NCBI GenBank assembly: GCA_002438405.1
Contig: DJOE01000009.1
Location: forward strand, 1-64,000
Length of the DNA stretch: 64,000 nt
Direction: 5' to 3'
DNA from: Cyanobacteria bacterium UBA6446
GTDB lineage: Bacteria > Cyanobacteriota > Vampirovibrionia > Gastranaerophilales > Gastranaerophilaceae
The notes below the pieces were generated by a model. That model did no database searches, was not told where the DNA came from, and saw nothing but the letters and a program-made list of their open reading frames with translations. The position numbers were made by a program, and so were the translations under genes. Of the stretch, positions 52,962 through 63,399 are shown piece after piece. Position 1 is the first letter of the stretch. The number at the start of each line of letters is the position of its first letter.

Positions 52962-54347
52962 TTAGAATATTTTGTAAGGGTTTAAAATATTTTTAGGGTC
53001 AAATGTTTTTTTGATTAAGCGCATGTAATCCAAAGCCCCACCATCAACAACTTTTGAAATATGTGGTTTCTTTTCCAGTCCTATTCCGTGTTCGCCAGAG
53101 ATAATTCCTCCAAGGCGAACAGTAAGTTGATAAATCTCTGATTTTGCAATTTTGTAATGCTTGTATTCGTTTTTGTCATTATAATCAATAGGGATTTGCG
53201 GGTGAACACTTCCATCTCCGACGTGTCCTACAAGACAAACTAATAATTTGTGTCGTTTGCAAATATCTTGAATTCCTTTTACAAGTTTTGCAAGATTTTC
53301 CCTTGGAACGATAACGTCATCAGTTGTAATATTGGGTCTTAACATTGTGCAAGCAGCCATTGAAGAGCGTCTAGCACTCCACAATTTATCAGATTCTTCT
53401 TTGGTTGTGGAGTATTGAATATTTGCGGCATTATTTTCTCTCAAAATTGAACAAATTGTTTCTCTTTGAGGGGTAATACTTGATTTGTAACCGTCAATCT
53501 CTATAATTAGTGCGGCTTCTTTATCGCATAACAATCCTGATGGGTTGAAGTTTTCTATTGTTTGGATAGAATTTTTATCCATAAAATCAATTGTCGCAGG
53601 AAATACTTGCTTTTCGATAATTTTATTAACTGCTTGAATAGATTCTTCAACCGTATTGAAATAAGCCATAATAACTTGTGTTTCTTCCGGCTTTGGAATT
53701 AGTTTAATCGTAGCTTCAACGACAATTCCTAAGGTTCCCTCTGAACCGATAAACAAGCTCCCTAGATTATAACCTGTGGCATTTTTTATAGTGTTAGAAC
53801 CTGTCCGGATTAGTTCTCCATTTGCCATTACAACAAGCATATCAATGATGTAGTCTTTTGTTGAACCATATTTGAAACATCTTGCACCTGCCGAATTTTG
53901 TGCAATACTTCCGCCGATGGTTGAAACTTTTAGATTTGAGGGGTCAGGCGGGTAAAATAATCCGACTTTTTCAACTGCTTGTTGCAAATCACCAACGATT
54001 ACTCCAGGTTGAACTTTTGCGGTCATATTTTCAGAATTAATTTCTAAAATTTTGTTCATTTTAGAAAAGTTTAGTATAATTCCACCATGGGTTGAAACAC
54101 ATGCTCCAACGGTATTTGTTCCTGCTCCTCGGCAAATAATCGGAATCATTTGCTCATTTGCAATCTTTACAACTTTTTGTACCTGTTCAATATTCTCAAC
54201 AAAAACTATGGCATCGGGCAAAGTTGACTTTATATAAGGGTCATTTGAAGCATCAACAGAATATACGTATCTTTCTTCAACGTCAGAAAGTACGTTTTCT
54301 TTTGGGAGTGCTTTATTTAGTTCTTTTATGAGGTTATTAGTCAACAT
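52962..54347 (-). CDS. FAD-linked oxidase, GlcD/D-lactate dehydrogenase type
   Basis: 461 residues. The PCMH-type FAD domain (PDAIVFVENIEQVQKVVKIANEQMIPIICRGAGTNTVG, GSIAQNSAGARCFKYGSTKDYIIDMLVV, GYNLGSLFIGSEGTLGIVVEATIKL) and the C-terminal catalytic domain (GHVGDGSVHPQIPID, SGEHGIGLEKKP) fit the GlcD family, which oxidises glycolate, D-lactate or related 2-hydroxy acids. No GlcE/GlcF partners are adjacent. Its start overlaps the end of the giant coiled-coil gene by 11 nt, so the two are translationally coupled. Confidence 0.88.
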   Translation of the reverse strand: MLTNNLIKELNKALPKENVLSDVEERYVYSVDASNDPYIKSTLPDAIVFVENIEQVQKVVKIANEQMIPIICRGAGTNTVGACVSTHGGIILNFSKMNKILEINSENMTAKVQPGVIVGDLQQAVEKVGLFYPPDPSNLKVSTIGGSIAQNSAGARCFKYGSTKDYIIDMLVVMANGELIRTGSNTIKNATGYNLGSLFIGSEGTLGIVVEATIKLIPKPEETQVIMAYFNTVEESIQAVNKIIEKQVFPATIDFMDKNSIQTIENFNPSGLLCDKEAALIIEIDGYKSSITPQRETICSILRENNAANIQYSTTKEESDKLWSARRSSMAACTMLRPNITTDDVIVPRENLAKLVKGIQDICKRHKLLVCLVGHVGDGSVHPQIPIDYNDKNEYKHYKIAKSEIYQLTVRLGGIISGEHGIGLEKKPHISKVVDGGALDYMRLIKKTFDPKNILNPYKIF

Positions 54348-57300
54348 AAGATGCCAATTTTTCTATATTTGTACTTAGTTTAGCCAGTTGTTTATCGATT
54401 TTATCGATTTTTCTTGTAACACGTGAATCATCAATATCTTCTACCGCTGAAAGAACTTTTTCAATAGTCATTTCAAGTCTGTCAATTCTTTCTTGCTGTT
54501 CATCAAATCTATCTTCAAGTGTTCCAAGTTTTGAAATTTGTTTTTCAAAATAACTTAATCTTTCTTGTTGCTCATCAAATTTCTCTTCAAGTGAAGTTAA
54601 AATCTCCTTGTGTTCAGGCATAGATGTTTTCAAATCTTCAATTGCCGATTTAACATCAACTATTTCATCTGAATTTGTTGAAATTTTATTCATACTTTCA
54701 CTTGCGGAGTCAATCCATTCGCCCATATAAATAAGGGCTTGGCGCATAACTTTATCTGAATCTGATGATTTTTCCAGTAATTTTGTTACCTTGTCAACTT
54801 TTCTTGAAATTTGGTTAGTTAAATTCTTGCCAATTCCCTCTAATCCATTATTGATATCATATTTCAAATCTTTGATATCATTTGGCATCATTGAGTTTTG
54901 CAACTCTTCAACTGATGATGTGATTTTGTATAAGGTGTCAGAAATATTAGATAATTCACTTGATTGGTTTTCAATTGAATTATTTTGAAGTTCGTTCAAT
55001 GCAAGTCTGAGTTTTGCTAAGTCTGATTCAATATCTTGCATTGAATAATTGTAATCGGTGTCTTCTGTTGAACTTGTTATTTGTTTTAGTTGCTTTGTAA
55101 CTTCAACAAGGTTTTGATTGATTACATCTGTTTTTTCTTCAACAAAATCTTTAATATCTTCGGATTCTTCAACGAAAGATACTTGTTCAAATATGGTCAC
55201 AACTGCAGCCATAATTGATTCTTTCATATCTTTCATCGCTTTTTGAACTTGTTTTGAATTCGTATTTGAATTAGAGCTTAAATAGTTAACTTCTTCTGTT
55301 AGTTCTTTCAAGCATTTTTTTACGGCATCAGTTTTGCTATTGCGTTCAAATCTTTCAATATAATCAGTTTGAGCAAGAATTAATTGCTTTACATCTTCAA
55401 TATCTTCTGCTGTATTCAAGCTGTCTTCGCTGCTTGAAATAATATCAATTTTATGATTCAAAAGTTCAAGCATAGACGTGATTTTGGCATCAGTTTCTGA
55501 TAATTTTTTGAAATTCTCATCAGTTTCGCCTGATTCCATTTTATATTCAATAACATCTAATGAATCTTTGATTGTATCAAAAATCTCCGAGTATTCACTG
55601 CCTTGAAGAGCTTGTTCATTGTTTAATTTACTTATTTCGTTTTCAATTGCTTTTAAAGTGGTTTTGATATCATCTATTTCTGTCGAATCTTTTTCTACAA
55701 GAGAAAGAGCTTCTATTTTATCTTCAATAGAGTTAATAGCAGTTTTTAAAGCATCTGTTTCAGTGGAATCTTCTTCTGCAAGAGAAAGAGCATCAATTTT
55801 ATCTTCAATAGAACTAATTGCAGCCTTTAATGTATCTGTTTCCGTGGAATCTTCTCCTGCAAGAGAAAGTGCATCAATTTTATCCTCAATAGAACTAATT
55901 GCAGCCTTTAATGTATCTGTTTCAGTGGAATCTTCTCCTGCAAGTGAAAGTGCATCAATTTTATCCTCAATAGAGTCTATTGCAACCATTAAATCTGATA
56001 ATTGATTTGTTGAATCCGTATCAGCAAGAATATCAACCTTTGCATTTAAGGTGTTAATTAACGCTTTAATTTCAGAATTGTCAGATTTAGGTTGAATATT
56101 TTGAACTGCATCTAAGATTTCATCTCGAATATCTTCAATCAAATCATAATTATCGCTTGCTGCTAAAATATCAATTTTTTCACTGATTAGCGATAGCATT
56201 GAATGAAGTTTATTATCTCCGGAATCTTCATTTCCGTTTAACTGGTCAAGTGCTTGTTTAATTTCGCTAATCCATTCAGAATTATCAGACAAAGTTAAGA
56301 TATCAATTTTGCTATTGATTTCTTCCAACATTGAATGAATATCACTACTTTCAATATACTCTTTAACTTCTTCCAGCCAATTTCTGTTTAGTGTCTTTGC
56401 TAGTAATTCAATTTTATTATTCAAGGACAATAACAAATTATCATTACCCAGAGAAGGGATTGAAGATTTGTTTTGTTGAGGTAAAACTCTTTCAATATCA
56501 GCTCTAAGGTTATTGATATCTTGTTTTAAAAGGTCAAAGGCTTTTAAAAAGTCAAAATTATCTGAACCGATAATTATTTCGTCACCATTATTTGTATCAT
56601 TTTCATTATTAAATGCTTCTTCTTCAAAATCAGATTCAGCCTCAACATCTTGACTATCGTCATCATCAATATCAATGTCTATATCCTGAATATCAGAATC
56701 TCCATTTAAGTCAGTTTCAGTTAATTCCGGCTCTTTTTTGATTACGGTGATTGTATCAATTTTATCCTTAATACTGTTTAGAACAGAAATAATTTCAGAA
56801 TTTTCACCAGACAATTGGGAAATCATTTTAGTAAAATTGCTAAAGTCTTCTTTGATTTCAGCGATGATTTTGTCATTTTTAGATTCTTCAAAAACTTTTT
56901 CAATTTCGTTATTTTCAAATTCTTCGTCTGTTTCGATAGAATCTGTTTCTTCTTGATTTTCAACTAATTGTTTTGCTTTGGTTTTGAATAATTTTTTCAA
57001 ATCGTTAATTGCATTAATTATCTCTTTATTATTAATTGCAACTGCAAGCATTGATTTGATTTCTTCATGCTTAGATTGAATATTTTCATTTATGTTTGTT
57101 TTAATATCTTTTGCTAAATTGCTGATATATTCTTGTTGTTCTTTTTTGAACTCATCAATTTGAGCAACAAAATCATTATACTCTTGCATTTGCTCCGCAT
57201 TTGGAGTAATTGGGCTTGATGGAATTTTTTCCAAGTCTGCTTTTAGATTATCAATTTTAATAATTACAGAATCAATATCTCCCAGAATAAAATCTCTCAA

Positions 57301-60300
57301 ATTGTTTTCGGTTTGCGCTAAGTCTTGAGAAATTTTTTGATAAGTTTCTTCAAGTTTGTTTAGTGTTGTTTTTGAATATTTAGTGCATTCTGTCAAATCG
57401 TTTTGTACAGATTCGTGTAATAATCCTAACTGCTCTTTGACTTTTTCATTCTGAGGTCCGTCAGGAATTTGAACCGCAAGACAAGAAATCATTTCTTTGA
57501 TTGGTGCAAGTTCTTTTATCATCTTGTCAGTCTTTTCATTCAATCCGCTAAGAACATCAGTATTAATTAGTTCCAACTCTTGTTGAAAATCCATCAATTT
57601 GTTGTCTGTGACAGTTAATCTTTCGTACAATTCAATATTGTTGGTGCTGGCATGTCGTAATTCTTTTATGAATTCAAGAAGAGCTGCTGTTTTTTCTTCA
57701 ATAAGTTCTGAATTATAGCTAAATCCACTTTGCAATCCTGTTTCAATATTTTCTGTCAAAGTGTTTAAGTTTGAGCCAAGTTCATCTAACTTGTTTGCCA
57801 CAAATTGAGAAACATCTTTTTCTGATGTTGATTTTATTTCTACAAAAGATTTCCCAAGTTCTTGTAGCTGATTTTTTATCTCTTCAATATCAGAAATTGA
57901 TGATGTTTCATCTTTATTATCTGCAAGAGTAGTTAATTCATCTAATTTTTCAATGATTTCCGAGATTTGAGAATCGTTTGTTTCATTAAATTTCGCAAGA
58001 GTTTCTTCAATATTCAAAAATTGAGCTTTGATATTTTCATCTATCCCTGCATTTGAAGTATCTAATATTGTTTTTAATTCTTCAATATATTCATTAATAT
58101 CTGATGACTTGTTAAAGTTATTATTTTGAATTTCGTTAAAACTTTTTTTATTTTGAAGAATAATTTCTTTTATTTCGTTTATTGAATTTTTAATTTCTTC
58201 ATTGTTTGGAGTTAAGCTATTATTTAAATATTCAGATAAAGAAACAAGTTTTGAATCAAGTTCTGACACCTGATTTTGAACTTTTTCACTGTTTTCATCT
58301 ATAGTTTCCTTGATATCATTTGATAAAGCTTCAATATTTTGATTTAGTTTTTCGTGAATTTCTGAAAAATCAATAGCTTCAATTTTTTCTATCAATTCTT
58401 GTTGTAATTTCTTTGATTGTTCAATATTTTCAGCAGTATCTTTAGAATCAATTATTATTGATTGCGTGAAATCTTTTAAATTTTCTGCGATATTAGTTAG
58501 CTCTTCTGATGTTGCAGAAAGACTTAATTTGTTTTTAATTTCTTCCAATTTTGAGATTGCAGAATCATTGTGAATCTCTGTTGTATTTAAAAAGTCTGTT
58601 TTCAAGTCTTCAATTTGGGTATAAATATCAGTAAGTGTTTTAGTCATCTTCTCTGAATCTGAGAATTGTGAAATCATAGACAATTTTTCAACAAGTACAT
58701 TTGTTGAATTCAAAATTTCTAGAACATCTTTTTGTTCTGCTTTTTTTTCGATTTGGTTTGAAATTTCTTGAGTATTTTCTTTAATTTTTGACTTTTTTAA
58801 CCAATCTTCAATATTAGAAGTCTTATCATAAATACTTTTGAATTCATCGTCAAAATTAAGACTTCCAATCATTTCTTCAATATCGTCAGACTTAGATGCC
58901 AATTGTTCAAAATCATCTTTTGTTGCAACTTCTTGAAGGTTTTCAACAAGACTCAATTGATTGCTGTTCAATGTTGCCATGTCTTCGTGTGTTGGCAAGT
59001 TATCAAGCCTATCAACAAGTAAGTCTGTGTTTTTGATTAAATCTTCTACGGCAGATTGATTCTTTTCTTCATTGGCAAGAAGTCTGTCTATATCTTCTTT
59101 TTGTGGAAGTTCTGAAATCATTTTTGAAACATGATTTTTAATATCAGAAAACTCTTCATCAAAAGAAATATCATTTATAGCATTCATTACTTTTGAAGCT
59201 ACGACTTCATTTAAATCTGAGATTATATTTTTTATAACTGTTAATTCAGAATTAAATTCTTCTAACTTTTTCTCAATATCTGTAATATTTTCAGATACAT
59301 TTGCATTGTCAACATCTTCTGATAAAGATTCTAACTTGCTATATAAGTCAAGAACAGAAGATTCTAATTTTTCAGTATTAGGTAGTGTTTCAATATTTTG
59401 AGTTACATCAGCTAATGTTTTTTTTATTTCATCGGTTGATGTAACAAGGTCTTCTGTTGTTGCAGAGATTTTTGTAAATAATTCTTTAGTTACTGTTTCG
59501 TCAAGTTTTTGATTCATTATACTTGCCGCAGCTTGTAATCCCTCAATATCAGGTTTATCAGCTAAATGCGTAATCTTTTCTGAAATTTCATCTGTTTTTT
59601 TTATTATTGAATCAATTGCACCTTGGGTAAGTTTTAAGCTTTCGTTTGTTACAACATTTGACAGTAAAATTTCTAAATTCGCATCTCTTTTATCAATTGA
59701 ATTCAAGTAAGAAATAATATCATTTGTTGCTTTATACAACACATCAACTTGTTCTTTAATTTGGTTGTTGATAGTTGTTTGGTCAGATTTAATTAAATTT
59801 GTAAGGATTGATTTTAAGTCTGAATTAACATTATCAATTATACTTTTGTATCCATGATTAAGATTTTCAAAATCATTTCTTAAAAGGGTAATAGTTCTAA
59901 GGATATCATTTTTATCGGATTCATCATTGCTAATTTCTGCTAATTTCGTTTCTATACTTGAAAGAAGAACTTTTTGTTGTCTTGCTTCAGTGTAGAAATT
60001 ATTCATGCTTGTGGTGAAAGACTCAAATAGTTCTTTAATATCTTTATTTTTGACATGCTCATTTTGATCTTGAAAGATAGCCTTAAGAGCTTTTTCAATA
60101 TCGGAAAATTTGTTTAAAGTAGTGGTATATTTATCATCTACAGACTTGGCTATTTCCCCGAAATAAGCCTTTAGAAGAGCAGAAGAGGTTGAATTCTTAT
60201 CAATAACATCTAACTTGCTTCCTATATTTGCTAACAACTTGTCAAAACTCTCACTATTAGTGTTGTTAGCTCTTTTCATCTCCCTTAACATATCAACGAT

Positions 60301-60321
60301 TAGTTCTAATTCTTGAGCCAT
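54337..60321 (-). CDS. Giant coiled-coil protein (1994 residues)
   Basis: The predicted protein is almost entirely heptad-type coiled coil, acidic, with many 'L...I..K(I/L)..L' blocks, no signal peptide and no membrane helix. Residues around 1445-1555 hold tandem 27-residue repeats (SSIEDKIDALSLAGEDSTET). An acidic disordered stretch (DIDIDIDDDDSQDVEAES) lies near the middle. It could be a cytoplasmic scaffold or filament. I do not recognise a family, and coiled coils mislead similarity searches. Gene order (overlap with the GlcD-like gene, then gltX) gives no hint. The whole gene is in one open frame, so its length is certain. Confidence 0.75.
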   Translation of the reverse strand: MAQELELIVDMLREMKRANNTNSESFDKLLANIGSKLDVIDKNSTSSALLKAYFGEIAKSVDDKYTTTLNKFSDIEKALKAIFQDQNEHVKNKDIKELFESFTTSMNNFYTEARQQKVLLSSIETKLAEISNDESDKNDILRTITLLRNDFENLNHGYKSIIDNVNSDLKSILTNLIKSDQTTINNQIKEQVDVLYKATNDIISYLNSIDKRDANLEILLSNVVTNESLKLTQGAIDSIIKKTDEISEKITHLADKPDIEGLQAAASIMNQKLDETVTKELFTKISATTEDLVTSTDEIKKTLADVTQNIETLPNTEKLESSVLDLYSKLESLSEDVDNANVSENITDIEKKLEEFNSELTVIKNIISDLNEVVASKVMNAINDISFDEEFSDIKNHVSKMISELPQKEDIDRLLANEEKNQSAVEDLIKNTDLLVDRLDNLPTHEDMATLNSNQLSLVENLQEVATKDDFEQLASKSDDIEEMIGSLNFDDEFKSIYDKTSNIEDWLKKSKIKENTQEISNQIEKKAEQKDVLEILNSTNVLVEKLSMISQFSDSEKMTKTLTDIYTQIEDLKTDFLNTTEIHNDSAISKLEEIKNKLSLSATSEELTNIAENLKDFTQSIIIDSKDTAENIEQSKKLQQELIEKIEAIDFSEIHEKLNQNIEALSNDIKETIDENSEKVQNQVSELDSKLVSLSEYLNNSLTPNNEEIKNSINEIKEIILQNKKSFNEIQNNNFNKSSDINEYIEELKTILDTSNAGIDENIKAQFLNIEETLAKFNETNDSQISEIIEKLDELTTLADNKDETSSISDIEEIKNQLQELGKSFVEIKSTSEKDVSQFVANKLDELGSNLNTLTENIETGLQSGFSYNSELIEEKTAALLEFIKELRHASTNNIELYERLTVTDNKLMDFQQELELINTDVLSGLNEKTDKMIKELAPIKEMISCLAVQIPDGPQNEKVKEQLGLLHESVQNDLTECTKYSKTTLNKLEETYQKISQDLAQTENNLRDFILGDIDSVIIKIDNLKADLEKIPSSPITPNAEQMQEYNDFVAQIDEFKKEQQEYISNLAKDIKTNINENIQSKHEEIKSMLAVAINNKEIINAINDLKKLFKTKAKQLVENQEETDSIETDEEFENNEIEKVFEESKNDKIIAEIKEDFSNFTKMISQLSGENSEIISVLNSIKDKIDTITVIKKEPELTETDLNGDSDIQDIDIDIDDDDSQDVEAESDFEEEAFNNENDTNNGDEIIIGSDNFDFLKAFDLLKQDINNLRADIERVLPQQNKSSIPSLGNDNLLLSLNNKIELLAKTLNRNWLEEVKEYIESSDIHSMLEEINSKIDILTLSDNSEWISEIKQALDQLNGNEDSGDNKLHSMLSLISEKIDILAASDNYDLIEDIRDEILDAVQNIQPKSDNSEIKALINTLNAKVDILADTDSTNQLSDLMVAIDSIEDKIDALSLAGEDSTETDTLKAAISSIEDKIDALSLAGEDSTETDTLKAAISSIEDKIDALSLAEEDSTETDALKTAINSIEDKIEALSLVEKDSTEIDDIKTTLKAIENEISKLNNEQALQGSEYSEIFDTIKDSLDVIEYKMESGETDENFKKLSETDAKITSMLELLNHKIDIISSSEDSLNTAEDIEDVKQLILAQTDYIERFERNSKTDAVKKCLKELTEEVNYLSSNSNTNSKQVQKAMKDMKESIMAAVVTIFEQVSFVEESEDIKDFVEEKTDVINQNLVEVTKQLKQITSSTEDTDYNYSMQDIESDLAKLRLALNELQNNSIENQSSELSNISDTLYKITSSVEELQNSMMPNDIKDLKYDINNGLEGIGKNLTNQISRKVDKVTKLLEKSSDSDKVMRQALIYMGEWIDSASESMNKISTNSDEIVDVKSAIEDLKTSMPEHKEILTSLEEKFDEQQERLSYFEKQISKLGTLEDRFDEQQERIDRLEMTIEKVLSAVEDIDDSRVTRKIDKIDKQLAKLSTNIEKLASYVD
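55660..56000. repeat. Tandem 81-nt repeat inside the giant coiled-coil gene
   Basis: About four copies with 81-nt spacing (e.g. GCAAGAGAAAG at 55778 and 55859, and a near-copy at about 55940), equal to 27 codons. Two central copies are nearly identical, the outer ones diverged, which suggests recent expansion and possible copy-number variation. Confidence 0.8.
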
Positions 60322-60482
60322 CTTTTTGTCCTTAAAAAATATATCCCTACATAATGATTTTAGCAGGCATAGAATTTTTAGTAAATTTTATTACGCATAT
60401 TTATTACAAATGTTAAGATTAGGTATTTACTTTTCATTATTAGTGATAAAATGTGTTAAGAGTATATTTGAAAGAGGGATAT

Positions 60483-60695
60483 ATGAGTAGGATAGTTATT
60501 AATCAAGAAAAATGTAAGGCATGTTATTTATGTATAAAAGAATGTCCTAAAAATCTTATCAAAGTTAGTGATAAGACAAATAAGTTGGGAAATAAAGTGG
60601 TTGAATTTTGTGACCCTAATCATGAATGTTTAGGGTGTGCAATGTGCGCTACAAGATGCCCAGATTTAGCTATAACAGAGGTTTACAGAGGATAG
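60483..60695 (+). CDS. 2-oxoacid:ferredoxin oxidoreductase, ferredoxin-like delta subunit
   Basis: 70 residues from ATG 60483 (GAGGGAT in front; the frame is open from 60453). Two 4Fe-4S motifs are seen: CKACYLCIKECP and CLGCAMCATRCP. It is the electron-carrying subunit of a four-gene oxidoreductase (delta, alpha, beta, gamma), 4 nt before the alpha gene. The enzyme oxidises a 2-oxoacid (2-oxoglutarate or branched chain) to the acyl-CoA and reduces ferredoxin, as in anaerobes. Confidence 0.9.
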   Translation: MSRIVINQEKCKACYLCIKECPKNLIKVSDKTNKLGNKVVEFCDPNHECLGCAMCATRCPDLAITEVYRG

Positions 60696-60699
60696 ATAT

Positions 60700-61767
60700 A
60701 TGGTTGAATGTTTAACAGGTAAAAAAGTTTTAATGAAAGGTAACTATGCTATTGCAAATGCTGCGGTACTTGCAGGGTGTCAGTGCTATTTCGGATATCC
60801 GATTACTCCACAGAGTGAAATCGGAGAATTTATGAGCGGTAAAATGCAAGAATTAAATAGAGCTTATGTATCAGCAGAGAGTGAATTAGCCGCTATCAAT
60901 ATGGTTATTGGAGCATGCTCAACTGGTGTAAAAGCAATGACTTCATCTTCATCTTGTGCTGTTTCTTTAATGCAAGAGGGTTTATCTTATGCAACTGCAG
61001 ATGAACTTCCGGTTGTATTAGTGAGCGTTATGAGAGGTGGTCCTGGGTTAGGTAATATTTACCCATCTCAAGGAGATTACTTCCAAGCTACAAAAGGTGG
61101 CGGAAATGGAGATTACAAACTTATCGTTTTGGCTCCTGCAACAGTTCAAGAATGCGCAGATTTAACATATAAAGCATTCTATCTTGCTCAAAAATATAAA
61201 AATCCAACAGTTCTTTTAGCTGATGGATTGTTAGGTCAAATGATGGAACCGGTTGAATTCAAAGAATATCCGTATCCTGAAATTGATAATTCCGATTGGG
61301 CTTTAAGTGGTGCTAAAGATAGAAAAGCAAGAATTATCAGATCTTATGCGCCAATTGCGGATACTCAATGCGAATTCTTAGAAAAACTTTATGATAAATA
61401 TAGAAAATTAGAAGAAAACGAAACAGAGTGGGAAGAAATTGGAACAGAAGATGCAGATGTTGTTCTTGTAAGTTTCGGTTCAACTTCAAGAAATGTTAAA
61501 ACTGCAGCCAAATTGTTAAGACAACAGGGTATCAAAGCCGGTATTTTAAGACCGATTACTTTATTCCCATTCCCTAATAAAAGATTAGAAGAATTATCTA
61601 AAACAACTAAAAAATTCATTGTTGTTGAAGTTAATATGGGACAAATGGTTAATGATGTTAGACTTGCTGTTAACGGCGCTGTTCCGGTTGAATTGATTCA
61701 TAAAGGAGTTGGAGCTCCTCCGTCTCCGGAAGAAATTATTTCACAGGTAATGGAGGGCTTAAAATAA
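60700..61767 (+). CDS. korA: 2-oxoacid:ferredoxin oxidoreductase, alpha subunit (KorA/VorB type)
   Basis: 355 residues. The N-terminal pyrimidine-binding domain (MKGNYAIANAAVLAGCQCYFGYPITPQSEIGEFM...VSAESELAAINMVIGACSTGVKAMTSSSSCAVSLMQEGLSYATADELPVV) is typical of this subunit, followed by domain II (DADVVLVSFGSTSRNVKTAAKLLRQQGIKAGILRPITLFPFP). It overlaps the beta start by 1 nt. The substrate (2-oxoglutarate or branched-chain 2-oxoacid) cannot be told from sequence alone, so kor is used loosely. Confidence 0.9.
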   Translation: MVECLTGKKVLMKGNYAIANAAVLAGCQCYFGYPITPQSEIGEFMSGKMQELNRAYVSAESELAAINMVIGACSTGVKAMTSSSSCAVSLMQEGLSYATADELPVVLVSVMRGGPGLGNIYPSQGDYFQATKGGGNGDYKLIVLAPATVQECADLTYKAFYLAQKYKNPTVLLADGLLGQMMEPVEFKEYPYPEIDNSDWALSGAKDRKARIIRSYAPIADTQCEFLEKLYDKYRKLEENETEWEEIGTEDADVVLVSFGSTSRNVKTAAKLLRQQGIKAGILRPITLFPFPNKRLEELSKTTKKFIVVEVNMGQMVNDVRLAVNGAVPVELIHKGVGAPPSPEEIISQVMEGLK

Positions 61768-62522
61768 TGGAAACTCAAGTTTTTAAAATTGCAGATGCAT
61801 TTAAAGATGATGTAAAATATACTTTCTGCCCTGGGTGTGACCACGGTGTTGCAATCAGACTTGTAGCAGAAGTTTTAGACGAATTGGGCATTAGAGATAA
61901 ATCAATTGTCGCAGCTTCAATCGGTTGTTCTGTTACGATATATGACTTTTTGAATATTGATGCTCTTGAATCTCCTCATGGTAGAGCAATGGCAGAAGCT
62001 ACAGGTATTAAAAGAGCAAGACCCGATAAATTTGTATTTACATACCAAGGTGATGGTGATTTTGCGTCAATCGGTTTAGCTGAAAGTATGCACGCAGCTT
62101 TAAGAGGTGAAAAAATCTCTGCAATTTGTATCAACAATACAACTTACGGTATGACAGGTGGTCAATTAGGACCTACAACTTTGTTGGGGCAAGTTACAAC
62201 AACGTCTCCAACTGGTAGAAATGTTCCATACTATGGTTATCCAATCAAAATAGCAGAACACATTGCGCTTTGTGATGGTACAGCTTTCAGTGCAAGAGTT
62301 TCTCTTGATTCTGTTGCAAATATCAAAAAAGCAAAACAAGCTATTAAGAAAGCTTTCGAAGTTCAGTTACAAGGTTTGGGCTTAGGCTTTGTTGAAATTC
62401 TTTCAAGTTGTCCTACTAACTGGAGAATGACTCCGGAAAAAGCTCATGACCGTGTTAAAAACGAAATGATGGAAGTTTTCAAACCGGGAATTTATAAAGA
62501 CATTACAGTAAATAATAAATAA
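61767..62522 (+). CDS. korB: 2-oxoacid:ferredoxin oxidoreductase, beta subunit
   Basis: 251 residues. It binds thiamine diphosphate: FCPGCDHGVAIRLVAEVLDEL (cysteine in the family pattern), SIGCSVTIYDF, YQGDGDFASIGLAESMHAA (metal/ThDP pocket GDG...) and NNTTYGMTGGQLGPTT. It starts inside the last codon of the alpha gene, so the two are coupled. Normal length. Confidence 0.92.
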   Translation: METQVFKIADAFKDDVKYTFCPGCDHGVAIRLVAEVLDELGIRDKSIVAASIGCSVTIYDFLNIDALESPHGRAMAEATGIKRARPDKFVFTYQGDGDFASIGLAESMHAALRGEKISAICINNTTYGMTGGQLGPTTLLGQVTTTSPTGRNVPYYGYPIKIAEHIALCDGTAFSARVSLDSVANIKKAKQAIKKAFEVQLQGLGLGFVEILSSCPTNWRMTPEKAHDRVKNEMMEVFKPGIYKDITVNNK

Positions 62523-62533
62523 AGGTAATAATT

Positions 62534-63082
62534 ATGGAAAAAGATTTTATAATTGCAGGATTTGGCGGACAAGGTGTGTTATTGGCAGGAGAAGTTCTTG
62601 CTAATGGATTTATGCTTGATGATAAAAATGTTACTTGGTATCCGTCTTATGGTGCAGAGATGAGAGGCGGAACAGTTAATTGCAGTATTGTTATGTCTGA
62701 TGAAGATGTTAGTGCTGTTCAAAAAACACATGCTGATTTTATTATCGTATTGAATCAAGCTTCATTTGATAAATATACTCCTTGTGTAAGAAAAGGTGGA
62801 TATATTATTGTGAATACTTCTTTAGCTAAAAAAGTTGAAACTAGAGATGATATTCATTATATATTTGCGCCTATCACTCAAATGGCTGAGGAAAAATTAG
62901 GAAATATTAAAATGTCTAATATTCTTGCACTAGGGATTTTGTCTAAAGTTAGCGGCTTAGTTTCTCTTGAAACTTTGGAAAAAGCTTTGAACAACGTAAT
63001 TCCAGCGCATAGAAAGAATTTAATTCCTAAAAATATTGAGGCATTAAAACTAGGCTATGAGTATGATTTATTGAACGTTTAG
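62534..63082 (+). CDS. korC: 2-oxoacid:ferredoxin oxidoreductase, gamma subunit
   Basis: 182 residues, the usual size. FIIAGFGGQGVLLAGEVLANGFM, WYPSYGAEMRGGTVNCSIVMSDEDV and the Asn-rich NTSLAKK region identify the gamma subunit. It lies 11 nt after the beta gene with an AAAGGTAA site. It completes the operon. Confidence 0.92.
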   Translation: MEKDFIIAGFGGQGVLLAGEVLANGFMLDDKNVTWYPSYGAEMRGGTVNCSIVMSDEDVSAVQKTHADFIIVLNQASFDKYTPCVRKGGYIIVNTSLAKKVETRDDIHYIFAPITQMAEEKLGNIKMSNILALGILSKVSGLVSLETLEKALNNVIPAHRKNLIPKNIEALKLGYEYDLLNV

Positions 63083-63146
63083 TTCAAAATCACCTAAAAA
63101 GTTGATTTTAAATTTAATAGAACAGTTTATTCTTGATATGTGATAT

Positions 63147-63398
63147 ATGAGAGGTTTATACAAGGTGAAACAAGAACTCATTTCTGCTATAAGAGAAAAA
63201 GAATTACAACTGTCGAAATTAAAAGAACATATAGATAAGAGCAAAATTTGTTCAGACCTATATGATAAGGTGTTGCTTGAAAAAGCTATTCTAAAAAAAC
63301 AATTGGATGATTTACAAAATAATACTATTGTAAATCGTATTAAACATCTTCTTCCTCGTCAAGAAAAATTGATTTGTGATTATTTTAGAGGGAGATAA
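63147..63398 (+). CDS. Small coiled-coil hypothetical protein
   Basis: 83 residues from ATG 63147, or 77 from GTG 63165, which has a better-placed GAGAGG site. Highly charged helical sequence (SAIREKELQLSKLKEHIDKSK..., KAILKKQLDDLQNN). No known domain. It follows the oxidoreductase operon by 64 bp. Confidence 0.5.
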   Translation: MRGLYKVKQELISAIREKELQLSKLKEHIDKSKICSDLYDKVLLEKAILKKQLDDLQNNTIVNRIKHLLPRQEKLICDYFRGR

Positions 63399-63399
63399 T

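Noticed and set aside
55619..56005. Plus-strand ORF with repeated SSIELIA units
   Set aside because: Antisense image of the 81-nt tandem repeat in the giant coiled-coil gene.
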